Part shown: piece after piece, positions 50,314 through 61,606 of the stretch
Layout of the letters: each line of letters opens with the position of its first letter
Numbering within the stretch: position 1 is the stretch's first letter
Source: Arcanobacterium phocae
GTDB taxonomy: Bacteria > Actinomycetota > Actinomycetes > Actinomycetales > Actinomycetaceae
Length of the DNA stretch: 64,000 nucleotides
Direction of reading: 5' to 3'
Assembly (NCBI RefSeq): GCF_900105865.1
Contig: NZ_LT629804.1
Location: forward strand, 1,934,243 to 1,998,242
Program-made: the position numbers and the translations under genes
Notes under the pieces: model-generated
Told to the model about the DNA's origin: nothing
The model's input: only the letters and a program-made list of their open reading frames with translations
Database searches by the model: none

Positions 50314-51717
50314 TTACATTTCTTCACGCGTTAAAGAGTGCTTGTACTCTTCCCGAATTGCACGTGCAACACGTTGCGCAGCAGTTGGATGGAAAACGCC
50401 TGGAATGATGAAGTTTGCATTCAGTTGCTCTGGCTCTACAGAATCAGCAATTGCTTGCGCAGCAAGCACCAGCATGCGATCCGTAACCTCAGTAGCTTTT
50501 ACGTCTAGCATTCCTCGGAAAATTCCTGGGAACGCCAGGACATTGTTGATCTGGTTCGGATAGTCGGAACGCCCGGTGGCCACGATAGCAGCATGCTCGG
50601 CAGCCTCGATTGGATTGATTTCCGGAATCGGATTAGCCAACGCGAATACAATCGGTTCCTTAGCCATTCCAGCAATATCCTTACTCGTTAGCAAGTTACC
50701 TGCCGAGACACCAATGAATACGTCAGCACCTTCCAAGACGTCGTGAATAGACCCCTGTTGACCGCGTGGGTTGGTGTTCTGCGCAATCCAATTACGGTCA
50801 GTGCCGGCTTCCTCACGGAACGGTCCCAACGCGCCGTTACGGCCAACACCGATGATGTCACGTGCGCCCTGCTTCATGAGAAGACGAATAATCGCATTAC
50901 CTGCAGCTCCAACACCAGAAACAACAATACGAATATCTTCAATCTTCTTACCAACAACTTTCAGTGCGTTAATCAAAGCTGCAAGCACAACAACTGCAGT
51001 GCCGTGCTGGTCATCATGGAAAACCGGGATGTCCAATTCAGCACGCAAACGCCGTTCAATCTCAAAGCAGCGTGGCGCCGAAATATCTTCCAGATTAATG
51101 CCTGCGAAACCAGGGGAAATTGCCTTGACGATGCTAATAATTTCCTCAGTATCAGTGGTATCCAGACAGATTGGCCACGCATCGACATCACCAAACTTCT
51201 TGAATAACGCAGCCTTGCCTTCCATAACCGGCATCGCAGCCTTCGGACCTACATCTCCCAGCCCCAAAACCGCAGTACCATCAGAGACCACTGCCACCGT
51301 ATTGCGTTTAACTGTCAACTTGCGTGCAAGTTCTGGATCCTTGGCAATCATCGTCGAAATCCGCGCTACCCCAGGGGTGTAGACACGCGCCAAATCCTGG
51401 CGAGTGTTTAACGGTCGTTTCAACGCAATTTCAATTTTTCCGCCCAGATGTGCTTGCACAGTAGAATCATGGATTCCGTGGACGTGCACACCTTCTAGTG
51501 CCTCAAGCTTTGCAGCAATCTGTTCGGCATGCTCAATATCATCGACTTTAGCGGTGATATCGGTTACCAGATTGACATCGTCAGATTCGACCATATCCAC
51601 ACCGGTCACAATTGCGCCGTAGTCTGCGAATTCCTTAACTAAAGTAGCGGTTGCCCGCGGATCAAAAGGAATTCCGATACGCACGGTTACATTGTAGCTA
51701 GGTAGTGTTTTCGACAT
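50314..51717 (-). CDS. NAD-dependent malic enzyme with N-terminal ACT domain
   Basis: 467 residues. Oxidative decarboxylation of malate to pyruvate. Residues 1-85 are an ACT domain (NVTVRIGIPFDPRATATLVKEF, DYGAIVTGVDMVESDDVNLVTD), probably for allosteric control. The catalytic part has VYTPGVARIS, AVLGLGDVGPKAAMPVMEGKAALFKKF, NLEDISAPRCFEIERRL (metal-binding E/D) and FHDDQHGTA; the dinucleotide site is VVSGVGAAGNAIIRLL. It links the aspartate/fumarate/malate branch to pyruvate and so to PFL. Terminated by a strong hairpin. Confidence 0.93.
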   Translation of the reverse strand: MSKTLPSYNVTVRIGIPFDPRATATLVKEFADYGAIVTGVDMVESDDVNLVTDITAKVDDIEHAEQIAAKLEALEGVHVHGIHDSTVQAHLGGKIEIALKRPLNTRQDLARVYTPGVARISTMIAKDPELARKLTVKRNTVAVVSDGTAVLGLGDVGPKAAMPVMEGKAALFKKFGDVDAWPICLDTTDTEEIISIVKAISPGFAGINLEDISAPRCFEIERRLRAELDIPVFHDDQHGTAVVVLAALINALKVVGKKIEDIRIVVSGVGAAGNAIIRLLMKQGARDIIGVGRNGALGPFREEAGTDRNWIAQNTNPRGQQGSIHDVLEGADVFIGVSAGNLLTSKDIAGMAKEPIVFALANPIPEINPIEAAEHAAIVATGRSDYPNQINNVLAFPGIFRGMLDVKATEVTDRMLVLAAQAIADSVEPEQLNANFIIPGVFHPTAAQRVARAIREEYKHSLTREEM

Positions 51718-51749
51718 AAGTTCTCCTTGTTTAAGCTACACACAGTAAT

Positions 51750-51784
51750 GCGCAGGACCGCGAAAAAATTCCGGAATCCTGCGC
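51750..51784 (-). terminator. Terminator after gatB
   Basis: GCGCAGGA (51750-51757) with TCCTGCGC (51777-51784) plus inner CCG/CGG pairs, eight bases past the gatB stop. Confidence 0.7.
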
Positions 51785-51792
51785 GCTACTGG

Positions 51793-53286
51793 TTAGAGCT
51801 GAACACGCTCCATAATAAGTTCACGCACGCGGGCGGCATCCGCCTTGCCGTGAGTTGCCTTCATAACAGCGCCGACGATCGCACCCGCCGCCTGCACCTT
51901 ACCGCTGCGGATCTTCTCCACAACATCCGGGTTTGCCGCCAGCGCTTCATCAACAGCTGCCGTGAGCGCGCCGTCGTCGCTAACAATTTCCAAACCACGT
52001 GCGGCAACAACCTCAGCCGGCGAACCTTCGCCTGCTAAAACACCTGCCAACGCCTGACGGGCCAACTTATCTGTCAGCTTGCCAGACTCAACCAAGCCAT
52101 CAAGCTCAGCAACCTGTTCGCTAGATACCGGCACATTCGCCAACTCAAGCTCATTATCTTTCGCGTAGCGGGCAAGTTCGCCCATCCACCATTTACGCGC
52201 ACCAGCCGATGTTGCACCAGCTTTAACCGAATCTTCGATCAAAACCAACGCACCTGCATTAACGATGTCGCGCATTTCCTTCGCTGAAACACCCCACTCA
52301 CCAAGCAGACGACGGCGTTTCTGCTCCGGTAGTTCTGGCAAGGTAGCACGCAATTCTTCGATCCATTCGCGAGCCGGCGCCAGCGGCACCAAATCTGGCT
52401 CCGGGAAATACCGGTAGTCGTCCGCATCGGACTTAGGCCTCCCCGGCAACGTTGTCCCGTCGAGCTCCTGGAAATGACGGGTTTCTTGAAGGACCTTGTC
52501 ACCATGAGACAAGATTGCTCCTTGCCGGCACATTTCAAACTCTACGGCGGCAGCAATCGAGCGGAACGAATTAACATTCTTTGTTTCGGTACGCGTACCC
52601 AATGGGGAATCCGGGGTCTTGCGCAACGAGACGTTGATATCAGCACGAACATTGCCGCGTTCCATTCGGGCTTCCGAAACCCCGATCGCACGAGCAATAT
52701 CACGGATAGTCTGCACATACTTGGCCGCTACCTCTGGAGCCCGATCGCCGCATCCTTCAATCGGACGGGTAACGATCTCAACGAGTGGAACGCCCGCACG
52801 GTTGTAATCAACCAACGAATGATCTGCGCCGTGGATTCTCCCTTCGCCACCGATATGGGTGTTCTTACCGGCGTCCTCTTCGACGTGTGCACGCTCAATG
52901 TTGACACGGAAAACTTCGCCGTCGTCAAGCTCGATATCGAGGTAGCCGTCATAAGCGAGTGGCTCATCAGATTGCGAGGTCTGGAAGTTCTTTGCCAAAT
53001 CAGGGTAGAAATAGTTCTTACGCGCGAACCGGCACGATTCTGCGATCGAACAGTTAAGTGCCAGGCCTAATTTGATCGCGTATTCGATAGCTTTCTTGTT
53101 TACCACCGGAAGTGATCCTGGCAGGCCTAGGGACACCGGGGTAATCAACGTGTTCGGATCGCCACCAAACGCGTTTGGAGCGCCATCGAACATTTTAGTT
53201 TTCGTTGATAGTTCGACGTGAACTTCGATACCCAAAACCGGATCAAAATTAGCGACGACGTCTGCATATTCCATCAGTTCAGTCAT
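51793..53286 (-). CDS. gatB: Asp-tRNA(Asn)/Glu-tRNA(Gln) amidotransferase subunit B
   Basis: 497 residues. GatB phosphorylates the misacylated aminoacyl-tRNA and positions it for amidation. [20 protein letters not shown] is the conserved N-terminus, with [37 protein letters not shown] and the YqeY-like helical tail ([19 protein letters not shown]). Last gene of gatCAB, three bases after gatA, ending at a terminator. Confidence 0.96.
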   Translation of the reverse strand: MTELMEYADVVANFDPVLGIEVHVELSTKTKMFDGAPNAFGGDPNTLITPVSLGLPGSLPVVNKKAIEYAIKLGLALNCSIAESCRFARKNYFYPDLAKNFQTSQSDEPLAYDGYLDIELDDGEVFRVNIERAHVEEDAGKNTHIGGEGRIHGADHSLVDYNRAGVPLVEIVTRPIEGCGDRAPEVAAKYVQTIRDIARAIGVSEARMERGNVRADINVSLRKTPDSPLGTRTETKNVNSFRSIAAAVEFEMCRQGAILSHGDKVLQETRHFQELDGTTLPGRPKSDADDYRYFPEPDLVPLAPAREWIEELRATLPELPEQKRRRLLGEWGVSAKEMRDIVNAGALVLIEDSVKAGATSAGARKWWMGELARYAKDNELELANVPVSSEQVAELDGLVESGKLTDKLARQALAGVLAGEGSPAEVVAARGLEIVSDDGALTAAVDEALAANPDVVEKIRSGKVQAAGAIVGAVMKATHGKADAARVRELIMERVQL

Positions 53287-53289
53287 TGT

Positions 53290-54792
53290 TCAGTCCTCCC
53301 ACATATCCATAGCCGGATGCGAGGCCGCCGGATCGGCAACCTTCTCCACCATCGCTGCTACCTTGTACATGCGTGCATCCTCAAATGTTGGTGCCATAAT
53401 TTGGACACCAACTGGTAATCCTTCAGACAAACCAACCGGCACTGTCATTGCTGGAGCACCCGCCAAGTTTGCTGGAATGGTTGTCATATCGTTCTTATAC
53501 ATAGCCAACGGGTCGTCAAGCTTTTCACCAAACTTGAACGCGACAGTTGGTGTTGCCGGCGTCAGCAAAACATCGACCTGCTGGTATGCGGCTGCCAAAT
53601 CACGTTGTACCAGCGTACGAACACGTTGCGCCGAGCCATAATACGCATCGTAAGTACCAGCTGACAATGCATAGGTTCCCAGAATGATACGGCGCTTAAC
53701 TTCAGTACCGAACCCGGCTTCACGTGTTGCTGACATCATCGTTTCAGCAGTAACTGGACCTTCTTTAGGCAAAACCCGGTTGCCGAACCGAACGCCGTCG
53801 TAACGCGCCAAATTTGATGACATTTCAGCTGGCATGATCAAATAGTACGCTGCCATCGCGTAATCGAATGATGGACACGAAACCTCAACAAACTGCGCAC
53901 CGGCTGCTTTGAGCTTCGCGACAAGGTCGTGGAAAGTATCGAGAACGCCAGGAGCGAAACCTTCTCCGTCTAGTTCCTTGACAATACCGAAAGTTACCCC
54001 GGAAAGATCACCCAGTTCTCCGCCTTCGTCCACAGCAGCAACAAGGTTGGAAAAATCGTTGGATAACGACGTCGAATCGAACGGGTCGTGCTTGCTGATG
54101 ATTTCCTGCAGTGCTGCTGCATCTCGAACATCACGAGCAACCGGACCAACTTGGTCCAAAGACGACGCCATGGCAATGATTCCGTAGCGCGAAACTGCAC
54201 CGTATGTTGGCTTGGCACCAACCGTACCGGTCATAGCGCCTGGCTGACGAATAGAACCACCTGTGTCGGACCCCAACGCCCACGGAGCCAAATAACCCGA
54301 GACAGCCGCTGCCGAGCCGCCACCGGAACCACCTGGGATCAGATCATGACCCCACGGATTTTGCGTTGGCCCGAAAGCCGAATGCTCTGTGGACGAGCCC
54401 ATTGCAAACTCGTCCATATTAGTGTGACCCAAAATTGGTAGTCGTGCCTCTTTAAGCAACCGCACAACAGTAGCATCGTATGGCGGCAACCAGCCCTCGA
54501 GCATCTTCGAAGCCGCGGTTGTTGGCACGCCGTGCTGGCACATGTTGTCTTTTAATGCCACCGGGACCCCCGCAAAGAACGGCAATTCCTTGCCGGCTGC
54601 ACGGTCCGCATCGACTGCTTGTGCTTCAGCAAGCGCGCCTTCGCGATCCACCGCCAAATACACATTCATTTTTGGATTCAATGCCGCAATACGATCGAGG
54701 AACGTCGTCGTCAATTCAACGGACGTAATCTCGCCGGCACGCAACAACTCTGCAAGTTCCCAAGCAGATTTTTTATGCATATCTGTTACCAC
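53290..54792 (-). CDS. gatA: Asp-tRNA(Asn)/Glu-tRNA(Gln) amidotransferase subunit A
   Basis: 500 residues, the glutaminase subunit. The Ser-cisSer-Lys triad is visible: K81 in VALKDNMC, the serines in [14 protein letters not shown] and [12 protein letters not shown]. Start GTG 54792 follows GAGGAG; an in-frame ATG four codons later is possible. Three bases after gatC, so translation is coupled. Ammonia released here is channelled to GatB. Confidence 0.96.
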   Translation of the reverse strand: MVTDMHKKSAWELAELLRAGEITSVELTTTFLDRIAALNPKMNVYLAVDREGALAEAQAVDADRAAGKELPFFAGVPVALKDNMCQHGVPTTAASKMLEGWLPPYDATVVRLLKEARLPILGHTNMDEFAMGSSTEHSAFGPTQNPWGHDLIPGGSGGGSAAAVSGYLAPWALGSDTGGSIRQPGAMTGTVGAKPTYGAVSRYGIIAMASSLDQVGPVARDVRDAAALQEIISKHDPFDSTSLSNDFSNLVAAVDEGGELGDLSGVTFGIVKELDGEGFAPGVLDTFHDLVAKLKAAGAQFVEVSCPSFDYAMAAYYLIMPAEMSSNLARYDGVRFGNRVLPKEGPVTAETMMSATREAGFGTEVKRRIILGTYALSAGTYDAYYGSAQRVRTLVQRDLAAAYQQVDVLLTPATPTVAFKFGEKLDDPLAMYKNDMTTIPANLAGAPAMTVPVGLSEGLPVGVQIMAPTFEDARMYKVAAMVEKVADPAASHPAMDMWED

Positions 54793-54795
54793 GGT

Positions 54796-55092
54796 TTACT
54801 CCTCACCCAAGATTGCTGGAACACCAAACTTGCCATCTTCAGCATGCGGTGCCATGGCCAAAACTTCGTCCCGGTCCAAGCCTGGAACAACCTCATCGTC
54901 ACGCCACACGTTTGTGAGCGGAATAGGATGGGACGTGGCTGGAATATCAGGGCTAACGACTTCTTTTAGTCGCGAAACAGACTCGTTGATAACTTCGAGT
55001 TCAGCCGCAAATTGCTCTAATTCTTGTTCACTTAGCGAAATACGCGCGAGGTCTGCCAACCGGGCAACCTCTTCTTTTGAAAATGTCGACAT
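54796..55092 (-). CDS. gatC: Asp-tRNA(Asn)/Glu-tRNA(Gln) amidotransferase subunit C
   Basis: 98 residues. FSKEEVARLADLARISLSEQELEQFAAELEVI is the GatC helical belt that holds GatA and GatB together; PATSHPIPLTNVWRDDEV and VPAIL are typical of the extended C-terminal part. First gene of gatCAB; presence of the complex shows Gln-tRNA (and perhaps Asn-tRNA) is made by transamidation. Confidence 0.95.
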   Translation of the reverse strand: MSTFSKEEVARLADLARISLSEQELEQFAAELEVINESVSRLKEVVSPDIPATSHPIPLTNVWRDDEVVPGLDRDEVLAMAPHAEDGKFGVPAILGEE

Positions 55093-55148
55093 ACCTCAAT
55101 GGTATCTTCCCCACCCATTTGTGGCGAAACGTATCGTAAACTAATGGC

Positions 55149-56408
55149 ATGTCTTTTTGGAAGAATCGTCCTGCGTCATCAGCAAAGCGAGTAGTGAAAT
55201 TTACGTTACTCGCCGGTTTGAGCGCACAAATCGCAGCATTGGGCGCAATTATCGCTGTTGATGCGCAACGGAAACGTCGAAATCCACAAACAGGTGAGTT
55301 TCCTCATCTACCGCCGCGCACCGCCCGCGTGTCAGATTCCGAAGTGACAGTTTACACATTTGGAAATCATCTGTATGACGACATGATCGCTGCCATCGAA
55401 TCGGCAACTGACCGAGTTTATTTCGAAACATACATTATCAAAGCCGACGACGTCGGATACCGCTTCCGCACTGCGCTCATCGACGCTGCCGAACGCGGAG
55501 TGGACGTATTCATTATTCTGGACACCCTTGGCAACCTCAACCAAGATCCAAAGTCACGCCGATTTCCAGAACTTCCGAACTTACACGTCATTAGATTCCC
55601 ATTGTTACGCCCATGGATGTTCACTACCCGTTCTAAAGATTCGGGTTTTGACCACCGCAAAATACTCGTTATTGATGGCAAAATCGGATTTGTTGGCGGA
55701 TACAATATCGGCCGGTTGTACGCCGACCACTGGCGTGACACCCACATTCGGGTATGCGGCCCGCGAACCTGGGAACTTGAAAATGCTTTTATCGATATGT
55801 GGAATGTTTACCGTTCGCATTCCCAACCAGCACTACCAGATGATGTAGTTCGCAGCTGGGTCTCAACTTTTACGGTTTCCCAGAATGTTCCGGCCTATCG
55901 CTCGTACCCAATCCGGGCAATGTATCTAGATACGATCAATCGCGCCTCGAAAAATGTTTGGATCACGATGGGATACTTCATCCCTGACTATGCGATCAAG
56001 GAATCACTAATCAATGCTGCTAAGCGCGGGGTGGATGTGCGGATTTTGATTCCGCAGTATTCTAATCACATTATTTCAGACTGGGTAGGACGCCCGCATT
56101 ACTCAGAATTGCTTGCCGGCGGATGCCGTATTTTCTTATACAAAGACGCGATGGTACACGCCAAAACGATGACCGTCGACGGAATTTGGACAACCGTTGG
56201 TACCGCGAATTTTGATCGCCTATCAATGGCCGGCAATTACGAGGCTAACGCGGAAATCTTCGATCCGGGCGTTGCTGAGATTATGGAAGAAACGTTCCGA
56301 CTTGATCTCACGAATTGCATCGAGCTAACTCGTGAATCATGGGATTCTCGCACCACACTAGCGTGGTTAGCTGAGAAACTCATGAAACCCTTGGCGCCGT
56401 TCGTTTAG
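55149..56408 (+). CDS. Phospholipase D/cardiolipin synthase-like protein
   Basis: 419 residues. An N-terminal membrane anchor (VVKFTLLAGLSAQIAALGAIIAVD) is followed by two PLD domains. HKD motifs are HRKILVIDGKIGFVGG (first) and HAKTMTVDGIWTTVGTANFD (second), both complete, so activity is likely. Members join two phosphatidylglycerols to cardiolipin. Classical Cls has two N-terminal helices; only one is seen here, so another phosphatidyl transfer is possible. No strong ribosome site; TAAACT just upstream may give a very short leader. Confidence 0.88.
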   Translation: MSFWKNRPASSAKRVVKFTLLAGLSAQIAALGAIIAVDAQRKRRNPQTGEFPHLPPRTARVSDSEVTVYTFGNHLYDDMIAAIESATDRVYFETYIIKADDVGYRFRTALIDAAERGVDVFIILDTLGNLNQDPKSRRFPELPNLHVIRFPLLRPWMFTTRSKDSGFDHRKILVIDGKIGFVGGYNIGRLYADHWRDTHIRVCGPRTWELENAFIDMWNVYRSHSQPALPDDVVRSWVSTFTVSQNVPAYRSYPIRAMYLDTINRASKNVWITMGYFIPDYAIKESLINAAKRGVDVRILIPQYSNHIISDWVGRPHYSELLAGGCRIFLYKDAMVHAKTMTVDGIWTTVGTANFDRLSMAGNYEANAEIFDPGVAEIMEETFRLDLTNCIELTRESWDSRTTLAWLAEKLMKPLAPFV

Positions 56409-56417
56409 ACTCCAGCG

Positions 56418-58973
<2,556 letters not shown>

Positions 58974-58987
58974 GTATCCTACATTGT

Positions 58988-60161
58988 ATGACCATGGAAG
59001 AGTTTAATAGGTCCCCGAGTTTATCTGACACAGCTTTCGCTAGCTTTGTTGGGATAACTGGTTGTATCCCATTGTTAATCTCATATTCATCACTTTCACC
59101 TATTCAGATTGTCCAATTATGGCTCCTGAGTGTCAGTGGTGCCGCAATCGTCTCAGTTCGGCGATCCGATGCTAATCCGGCGAATATTATTTTCATTGTC
59201 TATTTATTATTTAGATGCCTATTTTACCCCAGTGCTTTGATGGCGTTAGATGTTATCGTACTTATCATGGTCTATTCCGCCAGCGTTCATGCTCGGTTAG
59301 CAATAGCAATCATAGTTATTTTATCTGCGTTGGGGGCTCTAGGACTATTATGGGTCCAATATTTGCCCCGCCACACGTGGCAAGACGCGACATTCTTTAT
59401 TTGTCTTCTTGGCCTTGTAGGAACAACGGCATTGGCAGGTTTAGCCCGTCGTTCACAGCTCGATCAAGCTCTAAAATTTCAAGCAGCCCAAAACCTATTA
59501 CAGCAAGAAACGATAGAAAATCAGCATGGCGCTGTCGTACGTGAACGTACTCGTATCGCACGGGATTTGCACGATATCGTTGCGCACACGTTAGGGGTAG
59601 TGATTGCACAAGCTGATGGCGGTCGTTATGCTGGACGCAAGAATCCAGAGCAAGCTTTGCACGCGCTAGACACAATTGCCGATATGAGTCGTGCTGCCTT
59701 AACCGATATTCGGTCGATTGTTGGTGTTTTTACGTGAGCCCAGTGAAGACACCTCAGATTTGTCACCACAACCAGTTACTCATGACATTGATAGTTTGGT
59801 CTCTCGCGTTAAAGAGTCTGGATATAACATAGCGTTCATTCAGCTTGGTTCGATACACTCCCTACCAGCAGGAATCGGAAACGTGTTGTATCGTATCTGC
59901 CAAGAATCCGTTACTAATGCAATGAAGCATGGTGGCCCTCAAATCTCAATCGTGATTAAATTAGAATGGCATGAGACTGAAGTCACATTATCTGTCATAG
60001 ATAATGGCCGCGGTGCTTCCGTTCCAAATGATGGAAAAGGTAACGGAATTATTGGCATGACTGAACGTGCAGCCCTCTTTGGTGGCACACTAGATGCGGG
60101 GGCACGTCCTGGTGGCGGTTTTATTGTGCGGGCAACAATCCCCTACGATAGAAAGCCCTAA
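58988..60161 (+). pseudogene. NarL-type sensor histidine kinase, one frameshift
   Basis: Five or six N-terminal membrane helices, then HisKA_3: RTRIARDLHDIVAHTLGVV holds the phospho-accepting histidine. The frame breaks at TTTTT (59727-59731), where TTTT would continue IVGVLREPSED. After the break ESVTNAMKHGG (N box), VIDNGRG and GNGIIGMTERAALFGG (G boxes) are intact. Corrected length about 390 residues. The cognate regulator follows after 14 bases. It would sense a membrane or envelope signal and control the ABC transporter beyond. Start ATG 58988 is only 14 bases from the ligA start. Confidence 0.8.
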
Positions 60162-60175
60162 GAAAGGAACCCACG

Positions 60176-60869
60176 GTGACAGAAAATAAGATTCGTGTTG
60201 GCCTCGTTGATGATATGGATCTCATGCGTTCTGGTCTGACGATGGTTATTGATTCGCTAGATGACATGCAAGTCGTACTTTCAGCAAGTGACGGCCAACA
60301 AGCCCTCAATCGGTTACAGTCTGTACCTGTGGATGTCATTCTCATGGACGTCAGGATGGAAGGTATGGACGGACTGACAGCGACGCGGCAAATTACTAGT
60401 ACCAAACTTCCCACTGGAGTCGATCCAAAGATCATCATCTTGACTACGTTCGATGAAGATGACTACATGATGGAAGGAATTCGAGCCGGCGCCTCGGGGT
60501 TTCTCCTCAAAGATGCTCCAACTGAACGTATGATTGAGGCTATCCGAACAATATATCGTGGGGATGCAGTTATTGCCCCCTCCACTACTCGCCGGCTCGT
60601 TGATAGATTAGCAAGCGAAACATATCGGATACATGCGAGTTGTCCTGCAATCCTTGATGTTTTAACCGATCGGGAACGCGAGGTTTTCCATCTTATTGCT
60701 CGTGGACTAACAAATACTGAAATTGCGGAACGTTTATTTGTCGCTGAGGCGACAGTCAAAACTCACGTTACTCGTATTTTTGCCAAGCTAGGAGTTCGAG
60801 ATCGAGTCCAAAGCCGTTGTAGTAGCATACGAGGCTGGGATCGTTACTCCAGGACAAGGAGATCTCTAA
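60176..60869 (+). pseudogene. NarL/LuxR-family response regulator, C-terminal frameshift
   Basis: GTG 60176 follows AAAGGA. Receiver: VGLVDDMDLM (acidic pocket), VILMDVRM (phospho-aspartate), LLKDAP (lysine). The LuxR HTH (LTDREREVFHLIARGLTNTE, VAEATVKTHVTRIFAKLGV) is complete. AAA at 60810-60812 where AA is expected shifts the last 20 codons; corrected, it reads RDRVQAVVVAYEAGI and stops at 60867-60869. As given, the tail runs to 60877. Because both domains survive, the protein could still work with the altered tail. Confidence 0.8.
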
Positions 60870-60876
60870 CTAACTA

Positions 60877-61606
60877 ATGACTATTGCACAGCTAATCGAC
60901 GTCTCGGTACATGCTCACATGACGCCACGAGATCGTGAAATAAAAAACGTTTCGATGTCATTCGAAAACGGAAAGTTCTCTGCTATCCTCGGCCCTAACG
61001 GATCTTCTAAATCACTGTTGATAGACGTCTTGGGTGGACTGTATCCAGTTTCAACAAGGACAAGTTATTACCTGGTGCATAGATATTACTCAAAGCACCT
61101 CGCATGAACTGGCAGATCTTCGCAGTGGTGATGTCGCTTTTGTGTTCAGCCAGCATAAACGTCGTCGACACGCTAACAATTAAAGAAAACATATTACTCG
61201 CACACACTATTTTCATCGCTTCCGTACGATAAAGATCTCTACGACGATGTCGTCCATTCTTTTGGTTTACATCGAGAGTTGCAGTCCTATCCGCGAGAAA
61301 ATAGTGCTGATGTCCTACAGCGCGTCGCCATTGCACGTGCGGTATTGAAGAATACAAAACTGATTTTGGCACAAGAACCAACACGTTTTTTACGGCATGA
61401 AGCATCAGAAATTGTGCTTGACAGTCTGCGGAGATGTAACCGGCGAGTACAAGATTTCAATTGTTATGTCAACGCATAATAACTTTGCCGCATCGTATGC
61501 TGACCATGTTCATTTGTTTCTCGACGGAGAACCCACTGGAATGGTAGTTAATCCTTCCCTCGAGTCCCTTGCCTTCGCTCAGGAAACTAGCAACCGGCCA
61601 GAATAA
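60877..61606 (+). pseudogene. Decayed MacB/BceA-type ABC transporter ATPase
   Basis: Starts ATG 60877, then needs four +1 corrections (about 61056, 61157-61159, 61201-61215, 61431-61433) to read through to TAA 61604-61606. Corrected, it has the plan of a MacB-type ATPase, but key motifs are also substituted: Walker A is GPNGSSKS (second G of GSGKS is S), the signature LSGGQ is NSADV, and Walker [11 protein letters not shown] is LAQEPTRFLR. These substitutions are not frame errors and would abolish ATPase activity, so this copy is decayed, whatever the cause of the indels. Confidence 0.8.

Noticed and set aside
59718..60161. Separate short ATPase-type protein beginning at 59718
   Set aside because: It is the C-terminal half of the histidine kinase after a +1 frame break; the proposed start has no ribosome site and lies within conserved kinase sequence.
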